A stretch of DNA of 64,000 bases. Origin: Streptomyces fulvoviolaceus. GTDB lineage: Bacteria > Actinomycetota > Actinomycetes > Streptomycetales > Streptomycetaceae. The position numbers and the translations under genes are program-made. The stretch lies in NCBI RefSeq assembly GCF_000718165.1, contig NZ_JOEY01000040.1:43943-107942 (forward strand). Reading direction: 5' to 3'. The notes below the pieces were generated by a model, which saw nothing but the letters and a program-made list of their open reading frames with translations, did no database searches and was not told the DNA's origin. Position 1 is the stretch's first letter, and each line of letters starts with the position of its first letter. Below, in pieces: positions 8,284 through 16,318 of this stretch.

Positions 8284-8383
8284 CGGTCTCGCCGCCCTCT
8301 TCCCGCTGCTTCTTCAGAGCGAGCTCCCGGGCCATCTTGTCCGAGTGCAGCCTCATTTCCGCTTCCGTACGGAGATCGAACAT
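8243..8383 (-). CDS. Small highly charged protein (46 aa), unassigned
   Basis: A short ORF from ATG at 8383 to TGA at 8245-8243. It has a strong Shine-Dalgarno (AAAGGAAG, five bases before the ATG), and its codons are G/C-ending through most of its length. The product starts MFDLRTEAEMRLHSDKMARE, continues with a Lys/Arg-rich stretch and ends in an acidic Asp/Glu tail; it reads like a single amphipathic helix plus a disordered tail. The last 41 bp overlap the start of the VOC gene in another frame. I do not recognise it. It is supported by the RBS, codon bias and position; homologues would settle it. Confidence 0.55.
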   Translation of the reverse strand: MFDLRTEAEMRLHSDKMARELALKKQREEGGETDENTALRPESDES

Positions 8384-8555
8384 ATTGCTTCCTTTGCGCT
8401 TTACCTTTTCTTTGCTTGAAGGTTACATCACCACCCGGCCTCACGTCACGGGCAAATTACCGACGCACACAGCTAGTTGGCCCACTGTTCACCCTTGTTC
8501 TCTAGGGCGCCTTCCCCATCCGCACGCCCCCGCCTTAGACCCACGATGGCCAGGC
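8384..8555. other. Divergent intergenic region
   Basis: This stretch separates the leftward small ORF/VOC pair from the rightward MFS gene. It has a relatively AT-rich patch near 8390-8425 (tttaccttttctttgcttgaagg) suited to promoters. No convincing repeat or operator was seen. Confidence 0.4.
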
Positions 8556-9776
8556 ATGACGACCACCAGGACACGGGTCCTCCTACGCGACCGCAACGCC
8601 CGCCTCTACCTCGCCGGCGTCCTGATCTCCGGCTTCGGCACCTCCGCGCTGTGGCTCGCGTCAGGCGTGTGGGTCAAGGACCTCACCGGTTCGGACGGCC
8701 TGGCCGCGCTCTGCATGCTCGCGATGTGGGCGCCCACCCTCGCCGGCCCCCTCCTCGGCGCGCTCGCCGACCGCGTCCGCCGCAAGCCGCTCCTGATCGG
8801 CACGAATCTGCTCCTGGCCGCCCTGCTCCCCACCCTCTTCACCGTCGACTCCCCCGACCGCGTCTGGCTCCTCTACGCGGTCCTGTTCCTCTACGGCGCC
8901 GCAGGCGTCGTCCACGACGCGGCCGAGTCCGCCCTCGTCGCCACCGCCGTCGCCCCGTCCCTGCTCGGCGACTTCAACGGACTGCGGATGGCGATCACGG
9001 AGGGCATGAAGCTCGTGGCCCCACTGGCGGGCGTGGGCCTCTACGCGGCGTACGGCGGCCCGAGCGTCGCCCTCCTCGACGCCGTGACCTTCGTGATCGC
9101 CACCGCCCTGTACGCCGCTCTCCGCGTCCGCGAGAGCAGGCCCGAGCCGTCCGAGCGCACGCCGGCCACCGAGGGTGCCCGCCACCTCTGGTCGCACCCC
9201 GCGCTGCGCGCCCTCGTCCTGGCCGGCGGCACCACCATGCTCTTCGCCGGCCTCAACGGCGCGCTGATCTACGCCGTCGTCGACGGCCTCGGCCACTCCC
9301 CCGCCTGGACCGGCGTGCTGTACGCCGCCCAGGGCGCCGGTTCCGTGGCGGTCGGACTGCTCTCCGGCCCGGCCCTGCGCCGCCTGGGCGAACGCCGGTT
9401 CGCGGCGTACGGCATCGCTCTGACGGCCGTCGCCACGGGGTTGCGGGCGCTCCCCTCCGACCCGGTGGCCCTCGCGTGCAGCGCGGCGAGCGGTGTAGGG
9501 CTGCCCTGCGTGCTGATCGCCGCGCTCACGGCCGTACAGCGCGAGACACCGGACGCCCTGCTGGGCCGTACGGTCGCCACGGCCAACACGCTGGTGTTCG
9601 CGCCGAACGTGCTCGGGCTGGCCGTGGGAGCCGTCCTGGTCGAACTCCTCGACCAGCGGCCGCTGTCGGCCGTACTGGGCGTGCTGTGGCTCGCGACCGT
9701 CGTGCCCCTGCTTCAGAACCCGGCGAGCACCGGGCGCACCGCCTCCAAGTCACGGTCCGACGCCAACCCGGCGTGA
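8556..9776 (+). CDS. MFS transporter (12-helix, macrolide-efflux-like)
   Basis: 406-residue major facilitator. The ATG at 8556 starts a short basic N-terminus before the first helix (LYLAGVLISGFGTSALWLASG). The helix 2-3 loop carries LADRVRRKPLL, the MFS motif A pattern. About 12 membrane helices are predicted, with the central loop at RVRESRPEPSERTPATEGARH. Similarity of layout is to MefA/enterobactin-type exporters; the substrate is unknown. The Shine-Dalgarno is weak (AGG). Its 3' end overlaps the convergent gene at 9713-10927 by 64 bp. Confidence 0.88.
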   Translation: MTTTRTRVLLRDRNARLYLAGVLISGFGTSALWLASGVWVKDLTGSDGLAALCMLAMWAPTLAGPLLGALADRVRRKPLLIGTNLLLAALLPTLFTVDSPDRVWLLYAVLFLYGAAGVVHDAAESALVATAVAPSLLGDFNGLRMAITEGMKLVAPLAGVGLYAAYGGPSVALLDAVTFVIATALYAALRVRESRPEPSERTPATEGARHLWSHPALRALVLAGGTTMLFAGLNGALIYAVVDGLGHSPAWTGVLYAAQGAGSVAVGLLSGPALRRLGERRFAAYGIALTAVATGLRALPSDPVALACSAASGVGLPCVLIAALTAVQRETPDALLGRTVATANTLVFAPNVLGLAVGAVLVELLDQRPLSAVLGVLWLATVVPLLQNPASTGRTASKSRSDANPA

Positions 9777-10927
9777 TAGAGCCGGATTTCCGTCGCGCCG
9801 AGCTCCCGCGCCCGGGCCACGTCCGCCGCGAGCGTCCCCGGGCTGCCGCCCATGCCGGACACCACACCGAAGTTGGCGGCGATCACCGCGTCCTTCCGGG
9901 GCTCCGGGCCCTTCCGGGGCTCGGCGTCCTTCCGGGGCTCGGCGTCCTTCCGGGTCTCCGCGAACGGCGTCAGCAGGCCCGGCCCGCCCGCGCACGGCAC
10001 GACCACGCCGTCCGCGACGGACAGGACGTGCGCCGGGTCGACGCCGGGGTTGGCGCCGACGTGGTACGTCACGGGGTCGGCGTGCAGCAGGATCTGGAAG
10101 CCCTCGGGGGCGGCCGCGCGGACCGCGGCGACGGCCGTCTCCTGGAGCGTGCGGGCGGTTTCGTCGCGCCACGCGCGCGTGGCGGCCGCGTTCGCCTCCC
10201 CGAGGAGCTTCTCGACCCCCGCCCAGCCCCCGTCGTCCGGCGCCCCCTGCCACAGCGGCTCCAGGGCGGCCCGTACGGCGGCCGCCAGTTCGTCGGCGTC
10301 CAGGCCCTGTGCGCCGTAGCCCTCCCGGCAGACCGCGCAGAAGCAGAGCGCCATCAGGTACATCCCGGCGTCGCCGAGCGGCACCCCGCCGGTCTTGTCA
10401 TGGGCGTGCAGGTGCTGCAGTCCGTACCAGCCGAGGGACTCCAGCTCGGTGCCGCGCGCGCCGGGCCGTACCGCCGCCTCGGCGGCCAGGTCGACGAGGT
10501 ACGCGCGCGTGGCGGGCTGCGCGATACAAGGGGCCCACGGGTAGCGGTCGCCGTAGGCGTTGACGACCGAGGTGCCCGGATGCTCGGCGCCCAGGCGGGA
10601 GTTGTGCGCGAGTACGACCCAGGTGTGCACCTCCAGACCGGCGCCCGTCAGCGCTTCCGCGGCCTCGCCGAAGGCGTCGCCGGGCGCCCAGTCGCCGGCC
10701 GTGTAAGGGCGCAGCTCGCGGCCCTCCCAGCGGCCGTCCGTCGGATACAGCACCGCCGCGTGTTCGGCGGTGACGATGCGGTGGCGCGGGTGGCGGGGCG
10801 TGAGCGCGCGCGTGGAGTGGTAGGCGGCGGCGAGGGTCACCTGCTGGACGCCGAGGGAGGCGATGCGCGCCGCGGCCTCCGGGTCCCCGTTGACGTCCCA
10901 GGGGTAGACGAATGTCGACGCCTTCAC
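9713..10927 (-). CDS. Uncharacterised barrel-like protein with RKDAEP repeats, coupled to kdgD
   Basis: 404-residue cytoplasmic protein I do not recognise by name. It starts with GTG at 10927, overlapping the stop of the KdgD gene (GTGA). Alternating beta/alpha segments (STFVYPWDVNG, VQQVTLAAAYH, LEVHTWVVLAHN, FQILLHADPV, DGVVVPCAGG) suggest a TIM-barrel glycosidase-like or sugar-isomerase-like fold. A CFCAVCREGYG motif could bind metal. Between residues about 325 and 346 a hexapeptide RKDAEP/RKGPEP repeat interrupts the fold, encoded by an 18-bp tandem repeat. The coupling suggests a role in uronate or aldarate metabolism. Function is unassigned. Confidence 0.7.
   Translation of the reverse strand: MKASTFVYPWDVNGDPEAAARIASLGVQQVTLAAAYHSTRALTPRHPRHRIVTAEHAAVLYPTDGRWEGRELRPYTAGDWAPGDAFGEAAEALTGAGLEVHTWVVLAHNSRLGAEHPGTSVVNAYGDRYPWAPCIAQPATRAYLVDLAAEAAVRPGARGTELESLGWYGLQHLHAHDKTGGVPLGDAGMYLMALCFCAVCREGYGAQGLDADELAAAVRAALEPLWQGAPDDGGWAGVEKLLGEANAAATRAWRDETARTLQETAVAAVRAAAPEGFQILLHADPVTYHVGANPGVDPAHVLSVADGVVVPCAGGPGLLTPFAETRKDAEPRKDAEPRKGPEPRKDAVIAANFGVVSGMGGSPGTLAADVARARELGATEIRLYHAGLASDRDLEAVRPVLAGF
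9890..9961. repeat. Coding tandem repeat, four 18-bp units
   Basis: Four consecutive 18-bp units of the form gtccttccggggctcggc, with one to a few changes per copy, lie inside the gene at 9713-10927. They encode a repeated six-residue RKDAEP/RKGPEP linker on the minus strand. The repeat keeps frame, so copy-number change would alter only linker length. Confidence 0.9.
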
Positions 10928-11868
10928 TTGGTGCCCTCCTCCAGCAGCGCGTATCCGCGCTCGATGATCTGCGCGAGCTGCTTCACATGATCCTCGCTCG
11001 GCTCGTGCAGCGGCGGCCGGACCTCCCCCACGTCGAGCCCGCGCAGCCGTACGCCGGCCTTGACGAGGGCGACGGCGTAGCCGCGGCCCTGGGCGCGCAG
11101 TTCGACGAAGGGCCGGTAGAAGCCGTCGAGGAGGCGGTTCGCCGTCCTGTCATCGCCGGACTGCAGCGCCCGGTAGAAGGCGAGGGCGATCTCCGGCGCG
11201 AAGCAGAACACGGCCGAGGAGTAGAGCGGGACGCCGATCGCGCGGTAGGCGAGCTGGGTCTGTTCGGCCGTCGGCAGTCCGTTGAAGTAGAGGAAGTCGC
11301 CGGGGACTTCGGTCCGAACGGCGCTGACGATCCGCTGCATGAGGTCGAGGTCGCCGAGCCCGTCCTTGAACCCGATGATGCCGTCGGTGCGCGCGAGTTC
11401 GACGACGCTCTGCGGGGTGAACACGGCGTTGTCGCGCTGGTAGACGATGACGGGCAGCGCGGTCGCGGCGGCCACCTCCCGGTAGTGCCGCAGCAGTCCC
11501 TCCTGCCCTGCGACCACGAGATAGGGCGGCATGGCGAGCAGTCCGTCGGCGCCGGCCCCCTCGGCCACGCGCGCGTACCGCACGGCGAGCGCGGTGCCGT
11601 ATCCGGCGCCCGCGACGACCGGCACCCGGCCCGCCGTCTCCTCGACGGCCGCCCGCACGCACGCCTCGAACTCCTCGGGCGTGAGCGCGTGGAACTCCCC
11701 CGTGCCGCAGCACGCGAAGACGGCGGCGGCCCCGGCCTCGACCCCGCGGCGCACGTGCGCGCGGTACACGTCTAGGTCGACCGAGCCGTCCGGGCCGTAG
11801 GCCGTGACGGGGAAGAACAGCGGCCCGCTGGGGATGCCGAGTCGAGTGGCCAGGTCGGCAGACGTCAC
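10924..11868 (-). CDS. kdgD: 5-dehydro-4-deoxyglucarate dehydratase (DapA fold)
   Basis: Converts 5-keto-4-deoxy-D-glucarate to 2-oxoglutarate semialdehyde with loss of CO2 and water, the penultimate step of aldarate breakdown. 314 residues, the usual length. GTG start at 11868 behind AGGGAG. Motifs are CCGTGEFHALTPEEF (the GTTGE equivalent), VYQRDNAVFTP in place of DapA's YDIPGR, and the Schiff-base lysine in GFKDGLGDLDLMQR. It faces a uronate dehydrogenase across a shared promoter region, and that enzyme opens the same pathway. The hexamer repeat (11881-11916) lies in its 5' leader. A close second option is another member of this keto-acid subfamily. Confidence 0.88.
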   Translation of the reverse strand: MTSADLATRLGIPSGPLFFPVTAYGPDGSVDLDVYRAHVRRGVEAGAAAVFACCGTGEFHALTPEEFEACVRAAVEETAGRVPVVAGAGYGTALAVRYARVAEGAGADGLLAMPPYLVVAGQEGLLRHYREVAAATALPVIVYQRDNAVFTPQSVVELARTDGIIGFKDGLGDLDLMQRIVSAVRTEVPGDFLYFNGLPTAEQTQLAYRAIGVPLYSSAVFCFAPEIALAFYRALQSGDDRTANRLLDGFYRPFVELRAQGRGYAVALVKAGVRLRGLDVGEVRPPLHEPSEDHVKQLAQIIERGYALLEEGTK

Positions 11869-11880
11869 GGGCTCTCCCTA

Positions 11881-11916
11881 GAACGAGAACGAGAACGAGA
11901 ACGAGAACAGGAACGG
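11881..11916. repeat. Hexanucleotide microsatellite
   Basis: Four perfect copies of gaacga followed by gaacag and gaacgg, immediately upstream of kdgD (minus strand) in the untranslated leader. Length variation here could affect kdgD expression by changing promoter or leader spacing; this is inference. Confidence 0.85.
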
Positions 11917-11971
11917 GAATGTGCAGGCTTCTGATCAGAGTTTATATTTATGAACAGGGGTCACGCCACCC

Positions 11972-12000
11972 TTGACTGGGCACGGCAATGATCCTTAACT
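11972..12000 (+). promoter_or_regulatory. Probable promoter of the uronate dehydrogenase gene
   Basis: TTGACT (11972-11977) and TTAACT (11995-12000) are separated by exactly 17 bp, matching a vegetative -35/-10 arrangement about 60 bp upstream of the ATG at 12059. The neighbouring patch GTTTATATTTATGAAC (about 11940-11955) is strikingly AT-rich and may be a regulator site for both divergent genes. Confidence 0.55.
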
Positions 12001-12058
12001 TGTCCACGAATGTGAATACCGTGCACTCATGCAGCCTTCGACTCAAGGAGAACCGAGG

Positions 12059-12868
12059 ATGCCAGCGCCCCGCACCGTTCTGCTCACCGGCGCCGCCGGC
12101 GGGCTCGGCACCCTGATGCGGGATCTGCTCCCGGACTACGGCTACGAGCTGCGCCTGCTCGATCTGCGGCCCATCGAGGGCGAGCCGGACGCGCTCGTCG
12201 CGGACCTCGGCGACAAGGACGCGGTGCGCGAGGCCGTGCGCGGCGTCGACGCGATCATCCACCTCGCGGGCATCTCCCTGGAAGCCCCCTTCGAGAAGAT
12301 CCTCCGGGCGAACATCGAGGGCACCTACAACCTGTACGAGGCCGCGCGCGAGGAGGGCGTCCCGCGCATCGTCTTCGCCTCCTCGAACCACGCCGTCGGC
12401 TTCACCCCGCGGCCCCAGGGCGACGCCCCCCTCATCCCCATCGACGTCCCCCGCCGCCCGGACACCTTCTACGGCCTGTCCAAGTCCTTCGGCGAGGACC
12501 TCGCCCAGCTCTACTGGGACAAGCACGGCCTCGAGACCGTCTCCGTCCGCATCGGCTCCTGCTTCCCCGAGCCGACCAGCGTGCGCATGCTGTCGCTGTG
12601 GATGAGCCCCGCCGACGGCGCCCGCCTCTTCCACGCGGCCCTGACCGCCGAGGAGGTCCAGCACACCGTCGTCTACGGCTCCTCCGCCAACACCCGCCTG
12701 TGGTGGGACCTGACCACCGCGCGGTCCCTGGGCTACGACCCGCAGGACGACTCCGAGCCGTACGCCGAGAAACTGATCGCCGAACAGGGCGAGCTGGAGC
12801 CGGACAACATCGCGCACGCCTACCTCGGCGGCCACTTCGTGAGCGACCCGCCGATCTGGCCGTACTGA
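12059..12868 (+). CDS. NAD-dependent uronate dehydrogenase (SDR family)
   Basis: Oxidises D-galacturonate or D-glucuronate to the aldaro-lactone, the first step of the oxidative uronate pathway. 269 residues, the normal length. ATG at 12059 follows AAGGAG and GAGG. The nucleotide-binding glycine motif is TGAAGGLG at the N-terminus, acidic L-D-L-R follows beta-2, and the catalytic Tyr-x3-Lys is YGLSKS. FASSNHAVGF is the characteristic substrate-loop motif of uronate dehydrogenases. It is divergent from kdgD. The dehydratase linking the two steps is not obvious next to them; the IlvD/Edd gene at 2964-4685 or a gene elsewhere may serve. Confidence 0.9.
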   Translation: MPAPRTVLLTGAAGGLGTLMRDLLPDYGYELRLLDLRPIEGEPDALVADLGDKDAVREAVRGVDAIIHLAGISLEAPFEKILRANIEGTYNLYEAAREEGVPRIVFASSNHAVGFTPRPQGDAPLIPIDVPRRPDTFYGLSKSFGEDLAQLYWDKHGLETVSVRIGSCFPEPTSVRMLSLWMSPADGARLFHAALTAEEVQHTVVYGSSANTRLWWDLTTARSLGYDPQDDSEPYAEKLIAEQGELEPDNIAHAYLGGHFVSDPPIWPY

Positions 12869-12889
12869 CACTTGCGCGAAGGCACTTTC

Positions 12890-12924
12890 ACGGCGGGCGG
12901 GCACCGAACGGGCCCGCCCGCCGT
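12890..12924 (+). terminator. Stem-loop terminator after the uronate dehydrogenase
   Basis: A perfect 13-bp GC-rich stem (12890-12902 with 12912-12924) with a 9-base loop starts 21 bp after the stop codon. There is no clear T-run, as is usual in Streptomyces. Confidence 0.75.
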
Positions 12925-13133
12925 CGTGTTCGGGCACCACACCTGCCCGATCTCACGCGACGATTCACAGCGACGCAGGTCCGAGGCGGGCACTCCGCTC
13001 CGCAAACGGGCAGACACGGGCAGCATCGGGCCTGCAACAGACCTGGTCAGTGCCGCGCACCCGCTGTAGAACTTCCCCCATGGGCCCCACCAGGGCCCGA
13101 ACGGGCAAGGAAGCGCGGAGGCAGGTGTCGGCC

Positions 13134-13904
13134 ATGGACATCAGGACGGCAGAGGAACGCCAGCGGGAGATCGTGCGGGCCGCGCGCGCCTCCGGCCAGG
13201 TCGACGTCACCGCGCTCGCCACCGAACTGGGCGTGGCCAAGGAGACCGTACGACGGGATCTGCGCGCCCTGGAGGACCACGGTCTGGTGCGCCGTACGCA
13301 CGGCGGGGCCTATCCCGTGGAGAGCGCCGGCTTCGAGACGACGCTCGCCTTCCGCGCCACCAGCCACGTGCCCGAGAAGCGCCGGATCGCGGCCGCCGCG
13401 GCCGAGCTGCTCGGGGACGCCGAGACGGTCTTCGTCGACGAGGGCTTCACGCCGCAGCTCATCGCCGAGGCACTGCCCGGGGACCGGCCGCTGACCGTGG
13501 TCACCGCGTCCCTCCCGGTCGCGGGCGCACTCGCCGAGGCCGAGAACACCTCCGTCCTGCTGCTCGGCGGCCGGGTCCGGCGCGGCACCCTCGCCACCGT
13601 GGACCACTGGACCACGAAGATGCTGGCCGGCTTCGTCGTCGACCTCGCCTACATCGGCGCCAACGGCATCTCCCGCGAACACGGACTGACCACGCCCGAC
13701 CCCGCGGTCAGCGAGGTCAAGACGCAGGCGATCCGGGCCGCGCGCCGCACGGTGTTCGCGGGCGTGCACACCAAGTTCGGAGCGGTCAGCTTCTGCCGGT
13801 TCGCGGACATCGGCGCACTGGAGACGATCGTGACGAGCACGCTGCTCCCCTCGGCCGAGGCCCACCGCTACTCACTGCAGGGGCCGCAGGTCATCCGCGT
13901 CTGA
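13134..13904 (+). CDS. DeoR-family transcriptional regulator of the polyol cluster
   Basis: 256 residues, typical for DeoR repressors. The N-terminal HTH has DVTALATELGVAKETVRRDLRAL, the family signature, followed by GLVRRTHGGA. The C-terminal sugar-phosphate sensor domain shows VFVDEGFTPQLIAEAL, TNS-like VVTASLPVAGAL and IGANGIS. Start: the ATG at 13134 gives family-length; a GTG at 13125 close behind GGAGG is an alternative. It directly precedes the binding protein/permease/dehydrogenase genes on the same strand with a 108-bp gap, so it most likely controls them and responds to a phosphorylated sugar or polyol. Confidence 0.9.
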   Translation: MDIRTAEERQREIVRAARASGQVDVTALATELGVAKETVRRDLRALEDHGLVRRTHGGAYPVESAGFETTLAFRATSHVPEKRRIAAAAAELLGDAETVFVDEGFTPQLIAEALPGDRPLTVVTASLPVAGALAEAENTSVLLLGGRVRRGTLATVDHWTTKMLAGFVVDLAYIGANGISREHGLTTPDPAVSEVKTQAIRAARRTVFAGVHTKFGAVSFCRFADIGALETIVTSTLLPSAEAHRYSLQGPQVIRV

Positions 13905-13927
13905 AAACCAGACGCACCCGATCCCTC

Positions 13928-13946
13928 AAGTTTGAAAACACAACTC
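13928..13946. promoter_or_regulatory. Candidate DeoR operator/promoter region
   Basis: The AT-rich AAGTTTGAAAACACAACT, with partial symmetry (AGTTTG/CACAACT), lies between deoR and the binding-protein gene, about 70 bp upstream of its ATG. The pattern is compatible with a DeoR site. It is assigned by position only. Confidence 0.35.
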
Positions 13947-14012
13947 ACCACTAAATGGGGCACCCTACGCCTAGGAGCGCCCTTTATCTCCCCATAAGTC
14001 CAGGAGCGATCC

Positions 14013-15383
14013 ATGCGAACCCAGAGCCGACGACGGCCGCCGCGAGCCACGCTCGCCATGGCCGCCGCAGGGACGCTGCTCGCCCCGCTGCTCTCCGGCT
14101 GCTGGGTCGGAGCCGGCGGGGCGGGATCAGGCGGCAACTCGATCAACGTCCTGATGGTCAACAACCCCCAGATGATCGAGCTGCAGAAGCTCGCCCCCCG
14201 CTTCACCGAAGAGACCGGCATCAAGGTCAACTTCACCGTTCTGCCCGAGAACGACGTCCGCGACAAGATCAGCCAGGACTTCGCCAACCAGGCCGGCCAG
14301 TACGACGTGGCCACCCTCTCCAACTACGAGATCCCGATCTACGCCCGCAACGGCTGGCTGCGCGAGATGAACTCCTACGTCGCCAAGGACCCGGCGTACG
14401 ACGAACAGGACGTCCTCAAGCCGATGCGCGAGTCGCTGACCGGCGACGACGGCAAGCTCTACGGCCAGCCCTTCTACGGCGAGTCCTCCTTCCTGATGTA
14501 CCGCAAGGACGTCTTCGCGAAGGAGGGCCTGACGATGCCCGCGCACCCCACCTGGACCCAGGTGGCCGACCTCGCCGCGAAGCTGGACGGGGCCGAGCCG
14601 GGCATGAAGGGCATCTGCCTGCGCGGCCTGCCGGGCTGGGGCGAGGTCATGGCACCGCTCACCACCGTCGTGAACACCTTCGGCGGCACCTGGTTCGACA
14701 AGAACTGGAAGGCACGGCTCGACTCCCCGGAATGGGAGAAGGCGACGAAGTTCTATGTCGACCTCGTCCGTGAGCACGGCGAGTCCGGCGCCCCCCAGTC
14801 CGGCTTCGCCGAATGCCTCAACAACATGACCCAGGCCAAGGTCGCCATGTGGTACGACGCCACTTCCGCGGCCGGTTCCCTGGAGGCGTCGGACTCCCCG
14901 GTCAAGGGCAAGCTCGGCTACGCCCCCGCCCCCGTCGAGGAGACCAAGTCCGCCGGCTGGCTCTACACCTGGGCCTGGGGCATCCAGGACGCGTCCCGCA
15001 ACCCCGACAAGGCCTGGAAGTTCGTGTCCTGGGCCTCCAGCAAGCAGTACGAGCAACTGGTCGGCGACCAGATCGGCTGGTCCAACGTCCCGGCCGGCAA
15101 GCGCGCGTCGACGTACACGAACCCGGCCTACGTCAAGGAGGCCGCCGCCTTCCAGGAGATGACCAAGGAGGCCATCGAGGGCGCCCGGCCCAATGACCCC
15201 GGCGTGCAGCCGCGCCCCGCGCCCGGCATCCAGTTCGTCGGCATCCCCGAGTTCACCGATCTCGGCACCAAGGTCTCCCAGGAGATCAGCGCGGCCATCG
15301 CCGGACGCCAGTCCGTCGAGTCGGCCCTGAAGAAGTCCCAACAGATCGCCGAGCGGATCTCCGAGGAGTACGAGGGACGATGA
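14013..15383 (+). CDS. Sugar/polyol ABC transporter substrate-binding lipoprotein
   Basis: 456-residue extracytoplasmic receptor for a CUT1 importer. ATG at 14013 has AGGAG six bases upstream. A Tat-like/Sec signal (RRRPPRATLAMAAAG) ends in the lipobox LLSG-C30, so the mature protein is a membrane-anchored lipoprotein. The rest is a cluster B binding-protein fold (LAPRFTEETGIKVNF, YGQPFYGESSFLMYRKDVF, GWLYTWAWGIQDASRN). Similarity in pattern to sorbitol/mannitol binding proteins, plus the coupled polyol dehydrogenase, suggests a sugar alcohol as substrate. The stop overlaps the first permease. Confidence 0.92.
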   Translation: MRTQSRRRPPRATLAMAAAGTLLAPLLSGCWVGAGGAGSGGNSINVLMVNNPQMIELQKLAPRFTEETGIKVNFTVLPENDVRDKISQDFANQAGQYDVATLSNYEIPIYARNGWLREMNSYVAKDPAYDEQDVLKPMRESLTGDDGKLYGQPFYGESSFLMYRKDVFAKEGLTMPAHPTWTQVADLAAKLDGAEPGMKGICLRGLPGWGEVMAPLTTVVNTFGGTWFDKNWKARLDSPEWEKATKFYVDLVREHGESGAPQSGFAECLNNMTQAKVAMWYDATSAAGSLEASDSPVKGKLGYAPAPVEETKSAGWLYTWAWGIQDASRNPDKAWKFVSWASSKQYEQLVGDQIGWSNVPAGKRASTYTNPAYVKEAAAFQEMTKEAIEGARPNDPGVQPRPAPGIQFVGIPEFTDLGTKVSQEISAAIAGRQSVESALKKSQQIAERISEEYEGR

Positions 15384-16318
15384 CCGCGACAACCACGGCC
15401 CCACTGGCCACCCCACACGTACGCCCCGTGCGGCAGCCCTCCGCCCGCCTGCGCGCCTGGGCCACCCGCGCCCCGCTGCTCCCCGCCCTCGTCTTCATGA
15501 TCGTGGTCACCCAACTCCCGTTCGTGGCCACGCTGGTGATCTCCTTCTTCGACTGGAACGCCCTCTATCCCAAGGCCCGCCACTTCACCGGCATCGACAA
15601 CTACCAGCAGGTGCTGACCGACGCGGATCTGCGCCACTCGGTGTGGACGACGGTCCTGCTGACGGTCGCGGTGGTCCTGGTCAGCCTGGTGCTGGGCCTG
15701 GCCCTGGCCCTGCTCCTCGACCGGAAGTTCCGGGGCCGGGGCGTGGTCCGCACCCTGCTCATCGCCCCCTTCCTGGTGGTCCCGGTGGCGGCGGCCCTGC
15801 TCTGGAAGCATGTACTCTACAACCCCGAATACGGCCTGCTCAATGGGTTGTTGCACTATGTGGGCGGCCCACAGCCGGACTGGATCTCCAACACCCCGCT
15901 GCTCGCGGTCGAGATGTCCCTGGTCTGGCAGTGGACGCCGTTCATGATGCTGATCCTGCTCGCGGGCCTGCAGAGCCGCGACCAGCAGCAGATGGAAGCG
16001 GCGAGGGTGGACGGCGCGAGCGACTGGCAGATCTTCCGCTATCTGACGCTCCCGCACCTGCGTCGCTACCTCGAACTGGGCGCTCTGCTCGGCTCGATCT
16101 ACATCGTCCAGAACTTCGACGCGGTCTTCACGATCACGTCCGGCGGCCTGGGCACCGCGAACCTCCCCTACACCGTCTACCAGAGCTTCTACCAGGCCCA
16201 CGAGAACGGCCTCGCCTCGGCCGCCGGCGTCCTGGTCGTCATCGGCTCGATCATCATCGCGACCTTCGCCCTGCGCGTGGTGTCGTCCCTGTTCCGCGAG
16301 GAGGTGGGCCGGGCATGA
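15380..16318 (+). CDS. Sugar/polyol ABC transporter permease 1
   Basis: 312-residue CUT1 membrane subunit, starting at the ATGA overlap with the binding-protein gene. Six helices are predicted from PLLPALVFMIVVTQLPFVAT onward; the EAA loop is MEAARVDGASDWQIFRYLTLPHLRR. It pairs with permease 2 downstream. No ATPase gene is in the operon. Confidence 0.92.
   Translation: MTATTTAPLATPHVRPVRQPSARLRAWATRAPLLPALVFMIVVTQLPFVATLVISFFDWNALYPKARHFTGIDNYQQVLTDADLRHSVWTTVLLTVAVVLVSLVLGLALALLLDRKFRGRGVVRTLLIAPFLVVPVAAALLWKHVLYNPEYGLLNGLLHYVGGPQPDWISNTPLLAVEMSLVWQWTPFMMLILLAGLQSRDQQQMEAARVDGASDWQIFRYLTLPHLRRYLELGALLGSIYIVQNFDAVFTITSGGLGTANLPYTVYQSFYQAHENGLASAAGVLVVIGSIIIATFALRVVSSLFREEVGRA

Noticed and set aside
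8477..10990. 837-codon plus-strand frame spanning two genes
   Set aside because: Arg/Pro-rich shadow of the MFS gene and of the convergent coupled gene; no motif of its own.
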